Source of the DNA: Salticus scenicus
Lineage: Eukaryota; Arthropoda; Arachnida; Araneae; Salticidae
DNA: 64,000 nucleotides
Direction of reading: 5' to 3'
Assembly: GCA_963930645.1 (NCBI GenBank)
Contig: OZ005648.1
Span: forward strand, 274,088,403-274,152,402
The position numbers and the translations under genes are program-made. This document shows positions 46,912 through 57,088 of this stretch, in pieces (the first letter of the stretch is position 1; each line of letters opens with the position of its first letter). The notes beneath the pieces are model-generated. The model searched no databases. It was not told the DNA's origin and was given only the letters and a program-made list of their open reading frames with translations.

Positions 46912-47543
46912 GAGTTCATTTTCTTTCGACATAAAAATAAATACATTTAATCAAACGTGAACGTTAAAAAATTATAAAAAGTTAAATTATGCATCTCACG
47001 AAAATTGACGTCATAATCAATTTAAAGATTTTATTCGCATTGATAAAGTATGTAGTTATACACAAGCGAAGTGTGACGTCACTGACCGCCTGTGAAATCA
47101 AGAAAAAGATTTCTTATGTTAATCACCCATTGTATTTTTTATAAAAAATTATTAAAAAACGAGGAAAATTATTTCTGGATTTTAATCCCCATATTTTTGT
47201 ATAGATATGTATTATTTATCATGTGCATACGTTAGATTGAGTTATTTTGCTGTCAAATTGACAAAATTTTAATTTTAAATTTCAAAGCTCTGTCGTCCTT
47301 GGAGTTTTTCGTATTTGGCGATCAAAAACGTAACACGAAAATATACAAGCTAGATGTATATTTTCGTAATATGTATTGTGCGAAATATTGTTTCATATTA
47401 TTCATTACTCTCTTAATATAAGTTGTTAAAATAACCATGATTTTTGAAAGGAATTAAATGTGTGCGCCAGATAATTTGGCGATATTATTTATTTCCGCCA
47501 AGGATGATAGATATGAAATTTATTCCGCTGCAACATGTTAATA

Positions 47544-48069
47544 TCCGCGATTGTAATGATCGATAGATGGCGCTTTCTCAACACTGCAGTTGTTAGTAAA
47601 CATTATAGACACGTGTGTTCCATTAGTGTTCTTTGTTATTCTACTTAATATTTGTACTATAATTTCTCCGCCATTACATCATGGAAAATTGATTGCTTTT
47701 GGAAAAAATACTTCAGTTTATTCAAAGTTCGATCGGAAGTAGATTTTTAACTGAAGTTGAACAAATATTAATTTCAAATCATCTGATTAATTCTTTACTT
47801 CCATTAGCCGAAGCAACAGAAATTTTAAATTCGTCATTTGGAAATAAATGGAAGCTCAATTCTGGATTTCTTGATCCTTTGGAGTTAGATTGTAGCACAC
47901 AACAGTATGTGTTATCTTTTTTACCGTATTTATTCTTTTTTATTCAATAAATATATGTGAAACTAAATATCGGCAAGCAATGGCGGCTGTATGGAATTCA
48001 AATTAAACCATGTTTATTGTAATTTCACCTTAGCCCACCAGAGGGCGAGCATTTCATTACAATCGCGGA
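47544..48069. mobile_element. 527-bp TIR element, copy 2
   Basis: The ends TCCGCGATTGTAATGATCGA and TCATTACAATCGCGGA are identical to copy 1, and the body is about 97% similar by eye. The 85-codon frame (47693-47950) is open and nearly identical to that of copy 1. A two-base loss upstream (CTTTTTG to CTTTG) changes the frame of the region preceding it. Confidence 0.85.
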
Positions 48070-48675
48070 TCTTATGTCAGTTACATTATGTATATGCTAC
48101 AATTTATTTCACGTGACACGTGTGTTAAAAATTTATTTACGACATAACCTTGCTTTTTCAATTTTTGTTGCATTATTCTAATCTGTATCACTTCGTTTTC
48201 TTTAAGAAATTTGTGATCTATACATAACGTTCTAAATAAAAAGTAATTATTTCAATATTTTAAAACTTATTTAAAAGTCTGTTTTATTTAACATTAAATT
48301 TTAAAAGTTAATTTAAAACTGATTTAAAAGTCTGGAAGAGTTTAAGTCTGTTTATTTGTTTTGTAACGCTAATCTATATGATCGATGTTCGAAACTTTAG
48401 TTAATTATTTCTCTTATTTTTCTTTACTTTTTCTTTAATAACTTACCAATTTAACGTTCCTGATTAAATTTGTGATTTATATATGTATTTTGCATTAAAA
48501 TTTCACTCATATTTATTGCTGAAAATGCGATCGTAAAATCTTGCAATTTTCTTATCTTAATCCTCAATGCTTTCCTTCTAGATTAACTTGAATTTACTAT
48601 TAAAATTTTAACATACTCAGAATCTTCTCACCACTTCGTTAAAATATATTAATCTTTTCAGTAATATATTTATCA

Positions 48676-48906
48676 GTATATCCCCACAACGATATTTGGC
48701 GATTTTTTGTTGGCGATTATGGCTAAATCATAAATCTATAAATCATAAATGATAATCTAAATCATAAATCAAAAACATAAAATAATAAATCCAAAATAAA
48801 CAACATATAGGCTGCTATATTATATCACAAACAGTCCAGAGCGACATCGTTATCGTTCAAAACGGCGCCAAAGAAAAATCGCCAAATTCAGCTGTGGGGA
48901 TATACT
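48676..48906. mobile_element. ~230-bp foldback MITE (TATCCCCACAAC ends), copy 1
   Basis: Left AGTATATCCCCACAACGATA and right TCAGCTGTGGGGATATACT are inverted, each followed inward by TTTGGCGATTTTT or AAAAATCGCCAAA. The interior has AATCATAAATCTATAAATCA and TTATCGTTCAAAACGGCGCC. Confidence 0.75.
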
Positions 48907-48974
48907 GAAGTTATAATTATCCGAATATAATTACTGAAGTTATATTATAAGTTATAGTTGTGGGTAACAACTAT

Positions 48975-49152
48975 AGTATTTCCCCACAACTGGATTTGGC
49001 GATTATGGCTAAATCATAAATCTAAAATAAAAGCATGCAGGTTAACATATTTTATTGCAAATAATCCAGAACGACTTCGTTATCGTTCAAAAAGGCGCCA
49101 AAAAAAAAAAAAAAAAAAAAAAAATCGCCAAATCCAGTTGTGGGGAAATACT
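48975..49152. mobile_element. ~178-bp foldback MITE (TTTCCCCACAAC ends), copy 2
   Basis: Left GTATTTCCCCACAACTGGAT and right ATCCAGTTGTGGGGAAATAC are exact inverted repeats with TA flanks. The interior is shared with the MITE at 48676, with an A tract of about 24 inserted at 49100-49123. Confidence 0.8.
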
Positions 49153-49544
49153 ATATACCTTATCAAATTATCAACGTATTACTTAGCCGCAGCAACGCGT
49201 GGCCGGGTCTGCTAGTATATATATTTTTTTTTCACGTGAAAGCATATTGCATTTTATGCTAAAAAAATAAATAAATAAATAAATAAAAATAAAATTGGCA
49301 ACAATTAAAAATTTAAATGTCTATATTGAAGCTGTTATTTTCATATTTTAATTAATTTTAAAAAATCTAATCACAAATAAGGTACCAAATGAAAGGGGCG
49401 ACTTTTCTGAATCAGTTGGATTAAACAGCTTATCGATCGGACAATTAGATTTTTTTAAAGTTAACTAAAGTATAAAAATTAAGAGACAGAGTCCAAGGAA
49501 ATCTCTTAAGCCTATCTCTTAAGCCTAAAACGTGACAGAGTCAG

Positions 49545-50790
49545 GCACTGATGAGAGGAGTGGATCGAGACAGCACATTTTCTCCTTTGAAATAGACATC
49601 TAAATTTTTAATTGTTGCCTTTATTTAATTTTTTTCAACCATAAAATAAAATATGCTTTCACGTGAAAAAAAAAAAATGTTTATGCATGTACTTACGGAT
49701 GCATGTACGTAAGTATCGTAATTTCGTGCACTTTTGCGATTCATACACATCAAGGTAGGGTATCCATTGTTTGTTTTTTTTTTTTTTTAGGGGGGTCGGG
49801 GGAGTTGTGTGCGCGATACTGATTGCAGCAAAAACGAGTTACGTGCATTCTCAGATTCATGCACAGCGGACTTGGGGTGTCCAGTGATTTTTTTTTTTTT
49901 TTTTCATGTGAGCGAAGCGAACATACGTGCGTGGTACTGATGGCTGCGAAAACGAGTTATATGCGTTCTCAGATTCATGCACAGCGAGGCAGGGGTGTCC
50001 AGTGATGTTTTTTTTCTGGTTTTCATGTGAGCGAAGCGAACATACGTGCGTGATACTGATGGCTGCGAAAACGAGTTATATGCGTTCTCAGATTCATGCA
50101 CAGCGAGGTAGGGGTGTCCAGTGATTTTTTTTTTCGACGTGCGCGATACTAATTGCTGCGAAAACGAGTTGCACGCGTTCTCAGATTCATGCACAGCGAG
50201 GCAGGGGTGTCGAGTGATGTCTTTTTGGTCTTCATGTGAGCGAAGCGAACATGCGTGCGTGATACTGATGGCTGCGAAAACGAGTTATATGTGTTCTCAG
50301 ATTCATGCACAGCGAGGTAGGGGTGTCCAGTGATTTTTTTTTCCACGTGCGTGATACTAATTGCTGCGAAAACGAGTTACACACGTTCTCAGATTCATGC
50401 ACAGCGAGGTTGGGGTGTCCAGTGATGATTCTTTTGGCTTTCATGTGAGCGAAGTGTAAATACGTGCATGATACAACACAAGTTTACGTGTTTCCCCATT
50501 ACATCTGTCGTTTTTTATTTCGTTACTTTTATTGGAAGGATCTAAATTCATAACAGGCGTTTCAGATTGCAGGAGGCATTCTTACAAAAGAAAATATCTA
50601 ATCAGCATTTTAAAGCATTTGGATGCCAAAAGTAAACATTAATATTTTATTATTATTATTTTTTTTTTTCACGTGAAAGCATATTTTATTTTATGGTTGA
50701 AAAAAATTAAATAAAGGCAACAATCAAAAATGTAGATGTCTATTTCAAAGGAGGAAATGTGCTGTCTGGATCCACTCCTCTGATGAGCGT
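49545..50790. mobile_element. Foldback element enclosing a minisatellite
   Basis: The left arm (about 49545-49672) and right arm (about 50664-50790) are inverted copies of about 128 bp. They share GAGGAGTGGATC, GACAGCACATTT, TCCTTTGAAATAGACATCTA, TTTATTTAATTTTTTTCAAC and GCTTTCACGTGAAA. Between them lies a six-unit minisatellite (49800-50460). A third partial arm copy is at about 49237-49340. There is no coding sequence. Large inverted arms around tandem repeats resemble foldback-type transposons. Confidence 0.7.
49800..50460. repeat. Minisatellite with alternating 119/92-bp units
   Basis: CAGATTCATGCACAGCG lies near 49852, 49971, 50090, 50182, 50299 and 50391, giving spacings of about 119, 119, 92, 117 and 92. 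Long units carry an extra TTTCATGTGAGCGAAGCGAA and a T tract; short units lack it. Frames of 60-96 codons on both strands recur with each unit and are repeat artefacts. Confidence 0.85.
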
Positions 50791-50799
50791 AACTATATA

Positions 50800-52030
50800 T
50801 GCTGATTGCCTTTGCAGTATTTTGTCAAAAAATAGCATGTCAACAAAATTATATTTTGTTTTAGCTGCGCGGTAAAGAGTCTCATAAAATCATTTTTATA
50901 GCTTTATTTCTAAAGAGAAAGCATTATAAAGATTGTTTTTACGTAGTCTTGTGCTTCGTCTAAACTTTGTATGAGCACTATATGTTGTACTAAAAATAAT
51001 CCTTACAACATTGAAAAACTATATTGTACAAATTCCCCTTATACTTCATAACGAATGAAAATAACTTTGGGGAGCCTAATCAAATCTACGCTCTAAACTA
51101 ATCAGTTACGCTGATCATGCCTTATTTTACAGGAAGAATGTTTATGTTTGCCTTGAAATATATTATATATATAAATCAATTATGTTATATTGTTATGTTG
51201 TATGTGGTATAAAAACATTAAATTATACTTCAAGAATATACATCTCATAGACTGTAATGCTTCGGAAAGTTTTGTGAATCTCTGTTACTCAAACCAGTTG
51301 CTCTTTTTATGCTACTTCCACAAGAGTAGATGCCATAGTGAACTTGAATATAATGCTTTAATTTTAAGACATTCTGCTATAAATATTGCCAAAATTAGAG
51401 CACGGACGAACAGACGAGCAGAAAGTCAGACAGACAGACTAATTGAAGTCATAATATCTTCTAAAAGTTGTCGAAAAGTGTTAAAGCTCTTAACACAAAC
51501 GAAAATGCGATTGAAAAATTTTCATTATAGCCCTTAATGAGTCTGAATATTTTTATGTGGCCCTGTAAATTTTTAATGCTAATTGTACCATAATATATAT
51601 ATATAAAGTTCATTTGAAAAATAAATAACTATTTCATTATGATTTGTGCAGTATAAAAAAATTCAAATGTGATTTATAAAAACACTTCTCATCGACCGAA
51701 ATGCATTAGAGTGTCCCAACACATAAACCAGTCAGGGCCAGATAAAGGCATTGGCCCACGGGACACTGGCCCAGGGCACCCAAGTTTTGGGGGGCACTAA
51801 ATCTTTAAATGAAGTTTTAAATTTTGTCACTAATGTTAAACTATAGAAAAATCTAAAAATAACTACGTTGTTTTTAAAATAATAGAAGTAGTAAAGGAAA
51901 AATAGCTTTTCTCATGCATATAATATTATGGCTTTTTTTTATGCATGTTTATATTATATCTAGATTTCATTAGCATGTATGCCTTTTTTTGTCCCAGTCT
52001 TTTGGCATGAGGATATTTTGCTAAATCTGG
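50800..52030. other. AT-rich stretch, no gene seen
   Basis: About 51400-51560 is an inverted, diverged relative of the repeat near 3300-4500 (GACAGACAGACTAATTGAAG, GTTGTCGAAAAGTGTTAAAG). The 115-codon frame at 51190-51537 overlaps it and has no known domain. A patch at about 51740-51800 is slightly GC-richer. Confidence 0.5.
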
Positions 52031-52108
52031 AAACTTATTCTTTGCCGTAGGAAAAAAAGTAAGCACAAACAGCCCCTCTTTCCGGATAGTGGGACCAAAA
52101 AATAAACT

Positions 52109-52139
<31 letters not shown>

Positions 52140-53480
52140 GTGTGTGATTTTTCATAGTTGTAGTTTAATTCTGGAAATGTACCATGTTGCTTGCCATATT
52201 ACAGAAAACTCACAAAATGTAATTAAAACCAATTTATTCTGGTTTCATGCTATTATGGATATGAATGCATCCTAATCCTATCACTGCATATTTAAACTAT
52301 TAGACATAAATCTGACATTTTGTCCAAATAAAGTTTTCCTCAGTCTTATTTTTCCTTAGAGAGTATGTATCTGTTTTTACTAGTAACGCCCAGTGGTCGA
52401 AACTCGACCACTTTTTTGCAAAACAAAGTAACTGCCTTCTCGTAAACGGAATTAAATTGCAACACAGCAGCGCCATTTGTCGACCGATATGCATCCAAAT
52501 TAAAACTGCATAGTTTTACATAATGTCCATATCATATCATATATCATATTTGGTGCGTTTACACATTACAGAAGTTGAGATATAGCCTTGACTTAAGTGG
52601 GGGGAATTACAGCATAGCAGCACCACCTGCTGGGTGATATATTCCAACAGCTAATCAGCAGCAATTTAAATCAAAGTCTAACCAATTATCAATCGCACTT
52701 AAATTTCACGTATTAGTTCATGAGATACTATAAAATTTTCATAACACATCATACACACACAGACAAATAGTCATTCCCTAAAAATGAGCAAATCGTGTTT
52801 AGGACGTCTCAAAACGTATAAATTCATCGAAAACTGGAAGTTAAAAATATTCACGAATCCAATACTTTCTTTTATATCATTTTATACGCCACCTACCGAT
52901 TAACATGAACAAAAATTTAATCAACATAATCAATCAGTTTAATCAATATTCTTTCGTGTTCAAGAAATCTCAAAATATATAAATTCATCGAAAACTGGAA
53001 ATTGAAAGATTTTCCGAATCTTATACTTTCTTCATATATGTGCGGAAGAAATAGTAATGAATCCACTTACTTAAATTACTTAGTAATCAATTTCAGTTAG
53101 TTGAAATGCATTATGTTTTAACTGAAAATTGTGTTTTAACTGAAAATTGCTTTCCACTTGCATGCACATTTCTAATATAAGTTAAGGGTTTTTCAACTTT
53201 TAGGCCATGGGAAAGGCAATAATACAGAAGTTTCTTTCTTCAAACTATTTCCTATTGCTCTAAAAATAGAGCAAAAATGTAAGTCTTGTTGAAAAAAATA
53301 TTATTACTCCTCAAAATTTAACAAAAATCTGATAATTCCACGTTTAAAATTTGCGGATATTCTCTTAATGTTCATAATAATAGAAAAAATTACTAAATTC
53401 ATTCTGCGTTCAGTAGAAGCAGTTCCCCAGAGCACCATAGATCCACCTTTAAAATGCCCGATTAATATCTGCCTTTAAAA
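52031..53480. repeat. 1,450-bp tandem duplication, copy 1 (empty Tigger site)
   Basis: The copy starts at AAACTTATTCTTTGCCGTAG (52031) and the next copy starts at the identical word at 53481. The two differ by only a few substitutions and small indels by eye. Within it CGCCCAGTGGTCGAAACTCG-ACCAC has an eight-base hairpin (GTGGTCGA/TCGACCAC). At 53246-53247 the sequence TTCAAACTATTTCCTATTGC is the uninterrupted counterpart of the Tigger insertion site in copy 2. The 64-codon minus-strand frame at 52300-52494 is duplicated along with it and has no known domain. Confidence 0.9.
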
Positions 53481-54688
53481 AAACTTATTCTTTGCCGTAG
53501 GAAAAAAAGTAAGCACAAACAGCCCCTCTTTCCGGATAGTGGGACCAAAAAATAAACTAAATATATATATATATTTTTTTTTTTTTTTGTGATTTTTCAT
53601 AGTTGTAGTTTAATTCTGGAAATGTACCATGTTGCTTGCCATATTACAGAAAACTCACAGAATGTAATTAAAACCCATTTATTCTGGTTTCATGCTATTA
53701 TGGATATGAATGCATCCTAATCCTATCACTGCATATTTAAACTATTAGACATAAATCTGACATTTTGTCCAAATAAAGTTTTCCTCAGTCTTATTTTTCC
53801 TTAGAGAGTATGTATCTGTTTTTACTAGTAACGCCCAGTGGTCGAAACTCGACCACTTTTTTGCAAAACAAAGTAACTGCCTTCTCGTAAACGGAATTAA
53901 ATTGCAACACAGCAGCGCCATTTGTCGACCGATATGCATCCAAATTAAAACTGCATAGTTTTACATAATGTCCATATCATATCATATATCATATTTGGTG
54001 CGTTTACACATTACAGAAGTTGAGATATAGCCTTGACTTAAGTGGGGGGAATTACAGCATAGCAGCACCACCTGCTGGGTGATATATTCCAACAGCTAAT
54101 CAGCAGCAATTTAAATCAAAGTCTAACCAATTATCAATCGCACTTAAATTTCACGTATTAGTTCATGAGATACTATAAAATTTTCATAACACATCATACA
54201 CACACAGACAAATAGTCATTCCCTAAAAATGAGCAAATCGTGTTTAGGACGTCTCAAAACGTATAAATTCATCGAAAACTGGAAGTTAAAAATATTCACG
54301 AATCCAATACTTTCTTTTATATCATTTTATACGCCACCTACCGATTAACATGAACAAAAATTTAATCAACATAATCAATCAGTTTAATCAATATTCTTTC
54401 GTGTTCAAGAAATCTCAAAATATATAAATTCATCGAAAACTGGAAATTGAAAGATTTTCCGAATCTTACACTTTCTTCATATATGTGCGGAAGAAATAGT
54501 AATGAATCCACTTACTTAAATTAGTAATCAATTTCAGTTAGTTGAAATGCATTATGTTTTAACTGAAAATTGTGTTTTAACTGAAAATTGCTTTCCACTT
54601 GCATGCACATTTCTAATATAAGTTAAGGGTTTTTCAACTTTTAGGCCATGGGAAAGGCAATAATACAGAAGTTTCTTTCTTCAAACTA

Positions 54689-56848
54689 CAGTAGAGTCTC
54701 GAAAATCCGAGGTAATTGGGGCTGACACTACCTCGGATTACTGAAAACTCGGATTTTCCGAAAAAGTAGAAAATTTTTAACAACTACAAATGAAATTAAA
54801 TAAAATGAACATATTACCTTAAAATCCTTTATTCTTTAGTATAATGACGTAAAAGATTCTTTACAATTTAAAAAAATTGTCAATTTTTTGTTGCTTCAGT
54901 ATATTACTTCTCTTTGTTGATGCGATAGTCAGCCAACGCTTCAAAAGCAAAACATCTGCAGGGGTGGCTTCAGTTTGCTGTTCTACATATTTTAAGGCTA
55001 GTTCTAAGGCTGCAGAACCTTCACTATGAGATATTTTTTTTTCTGATAACGGAGAGTCGTTTTATTCTGTTTCATATTCTTCCTCATCTTCCATCATTTC
55101 TATAATATTTGAGTCTGTTATTTCCAGCTTGTCGTCACTATTTAGCCATTCATTTAGATCAACTGCATTAGAGTTTTCGCAGCCTGGTAATTCCTTCACC
55201 AAATCTTTCAAAACAATTGTTTCACTATAATCATCATTAATTTTCTCAATAGGCGTAACCAATTCAGGTAGAAACTTAATCCACGATTTAATTACTGTCG
55301 TAGGTTGAACTTCTTCCCAAGAATCTGCTATCCAGTAGACAACATCTCTCATACTTACATTCCTCAAAACATCCGTAACACTTTCATCATCAGACTGAAC
55401 TAAATGTTGTAACAAACGGCGTCGATATATTTTCTTTAAATTTTCCAATACGCCCTGATCCATTGGCTGAATCAAACTTGTAACATTGGCAGAAAAAAAT
55501 ATAGCACAGATTTCACCACAACGTAGCTCATCATCGTCCGGATGAGATGGAGCGTTATCTAAAAACAAAATTGCTTTGCAAGGCAAATTTTTTTTTCTCA
55601 ATGCCTTCCGTGTTTCTGGAACAAAATGTTCTAGAAACCATTGTTTGAAAATTTCTCGATTCATCCATGCACTTTTCTGATTTGTGTAATGTACTGGTAA
55701 GACTTCTTCAGTGATGTTTTTTAAGGCTCTAGGTTTGGCAGATTTCCCAATCACAGTCAGTTTCATTTTATGATTTCCAGATGCATTGGCGCATGCTAAA
55801 ATGGTTAATCGTTCCTTCCGTTTTTTGTGACCTGGAGCTGAATTTTCCTCTTTTGAAGCAAGGGATTTTGAGGGCAACATCTTAAAGTTCAAACCTGTTT
55901 CGTCACAGTTATATAACTGGTCAGGTGTGAGCTTTTCCGTCAATATAATGTCTTCAATCCGTTTTTGAAGTGCCTGCACAGCTGACGTATCTGCCGAGAG
56001 TATTTCACCGCAAATATTTAGTTGACGTACACCATATCGTTTTTTCCAACGGTCTAACCAACCAACGCTTGCTGCGAAATCTTCTTCCCTTTCTTTGAAC
56101 TGATTTCTGAAAAACACAGCTTTTTCCTGAAGAATAGGGCCACTTATAGGAGTACCTTTGCTACGCTGTTCAGTAAACAAAAGAAATAAAGCCTTGCTAG
56201 TTTTTTCATAGTCTGATGTTCTCATAGATTTTCTTTTTTCTCCTGGAGTCTCATTGCACTTCTGTGAACAAAACTGCTCAATTTTTATTCGATTGCGGCG
56301 CCAGTCACCAACTGTTACCTCTCCAACACCCAAATCGGTAGCAACACTTTTTATTGTTTCACCTGCATCTAATCTTTTTATAGCGTTCAATTTAGTTATC
56401 ATAGATACAAATTTTCTCTTATTTTTTCCACTCATTTTCGCAGCTGGCACCTTAACGCAACACTTTCAACAGCAATAAGTTTCCAAAATGATAAGGATCA
56501 AGCACGTGTATTGAATTTAAATGAGCAACAGAGCAACTAACAACGCAGCTAGTCCCTAACTAGCATCTAAGCTACTAGTACAATTGAACTTGGAAGAATA
56601 AAACTCTTGTAGATCTGGTTTAAAATTTCCTTTTAAACCAACCCCTACCTAGCCACCTTCAAAAACAAAGAGAACAAAAGGTGGTGGGTTACTGAAATTC
56701 TTTCCAGGAAGAAACGAAAAATAAGACCTGCATTCTTTCGGTTGCGAGAGGAAATGGGAAGAGCTTTTGGTTGCTAGGGGGAAAATTTGGCACCTCGAAT
56801 TAAGCGGAACCTCGGACTTCTGAGACTCGAACTTTCGAGACTCTACTG
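54689..56848 (-). mobile_element. Complete Tigger/pogo-type transposon
   Basis: 2,160 bp between TA duplications (54687-54688 and 56849-56850). The left end CAGTAGAGTCTCGAAAATCC and the right end, read inward, CAGTAGAGTCTCGAAAGTTC form the terminal repeats; CCTCGGA words recur sub-terminally. The exact empty site is preserved in the sister duplicate at 53246-53247. One uninterrupted transposase frame occupies the minus strand. TIR type, TA target and protein all fit the pogo/Tigger group. Confidence 0.93.
55062..56450 (-). CDS. Tigger/pogo-family DDE transposase
   Basis: A 462-residue, intron-less protein predicted to bind its own terminal repeats and cut and paste the element at TA sites in the nucleus. 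Residues about 15-55 form a psq/CENP-B-type helix-turn-helix (TKLNAIKRLDAGETIKSVAT...VTVGDWRRNR). About 75-145 form a second CENP-B-like DNA-binding region (SVGWLDRWKKRYG). The DDE_1 domain follows with D183 in YNCDETGLNFK, D298 in FLDNAPSH and D331 in QPMDQGV, a DD32D spacing typical of Tigger. The C-terminus is acidic (MMEDEEEYETE). The first ATG gives MPAAK; a second, MSGKNKRK, five codons in, is an equally good start. No stops or frameshifts, so it may be active. Confidence 0.93.
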   Translation of the reverse strand: MPAAKMSGKNKRKFVSMITKLNAIKRLDAGETIKSVATDLGVGEVTVGDWRRNRIKIEQFCSQKCNETPGEKRKSMRTSDYEKTSKALFLLFTEQRSKGTPISGPILQEKAVFFRNQFKEREEDFAASVGWLDRWKKRYGVRQLNICGEILSADTSAVQALQKRIEDIILTEKLTPDQLYNCDETGLNFKMLPSKSLASKEENSAPGHKKRKERLTILACANASGNHKMKLTVIGKSAKPRALKNITEEVLPVHYTNQKSAWMNREIFKQWFLEHFVPETRKALRKKNLPCKAILFLDNAPSHPDDDELRCGEICAIFFSANVTSLIQPMDQGVLENLKKIYRRRLLQHLVQSDDESVTDVLRNVSMRDVVYWIADSWEEVQPTTVIKSWIKFLPELVTPIEKINDDYSETIVLKDLVKELPGCENSNAVDLNEWLNSDDKLEITDSNIIEMMEDEEEYETE

Positions 56849-57088
56849 TATTTCCTATTGCTCTAAAAATAGAGCAAAAATGTAAGTCTTGTTGAAAAAA
56901 ATATTATTACCCCTCAAAATTTAACAAAAATCTGATAATTCCACGTTTAAAATTTGCGGATATTCTCTTAATGTTCATAATAATAGAAAAAAAATTACTA
57001 AATTCATTCTGCGTTCAGTAGAAGCAGCTCCCCAGAGCACCATAGATCCACCTTTAAAATGCCCGATTAATATCTGCCTTTAAAAAAT

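Larger units (their letters stand above)
46651..49215. mobile_element. Helentron-like composite element
   Basis: Starts at TAAATTACGTGTCACGATGT, then GTCCGGGGTAAACTCCTAAA, AACTAAGGAACCGATTTTAA and TGAAATTTTGCACAC, a sequence type very common at one end of arthropod Helentron/HINE elements. It ends CGCGTGGCCGGGTCTG-CTAG|T at 49215. No Rep-helicase frame is present. Nested inside are the TIR element at 47544-48069, two small MITEs, an A tract at 46876-46908 and a segment inverted relative to 33690-33900. Confidence 0.6.
53481..57088. repeat. Tandem duplication, copy 2 (holds the Tigger element)
   Basis: Second copy: 53481-54688, the 2,160-bp Tigger insertion plus one TA, then 56851-57088 ending at GCCTTTAAAAAA. 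The close similarity to copy 1 implies a recent duplication. Because only this copy carries the transposon, the insertion most simply came after the duplication, unless it was excised from copy 1. Confidence 0.9.

Noticed and set aside
49549..49575. CTGATGAG at the edge of the foldback arm as a hammerhead ribozyme
   Set aside because: The following GAAA is GAGA, no stem II forms, and the matching arm near 50783 does not conserve the motif on the same strand.
49823..50444. Series of Cys/Ser-rich frames on both strands that could look like a small-peptide gene family
   Set aside because: They recur with each minisatellite unit on both strands and lack conserved starts or signal peptides.
52300..53939. 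Two identical 64-codon minus-strand frames as a duplicated gene
   Set aside because: Identity comes from the recent segmental duplication; there is no domain, and the related sequence at 43.4 kb has a different frame.
56254..56478. 74-codon plus-strand frame at the Tigger 5' end
   Set aside because: It is the antisense shadow of the transposase N-terminus.
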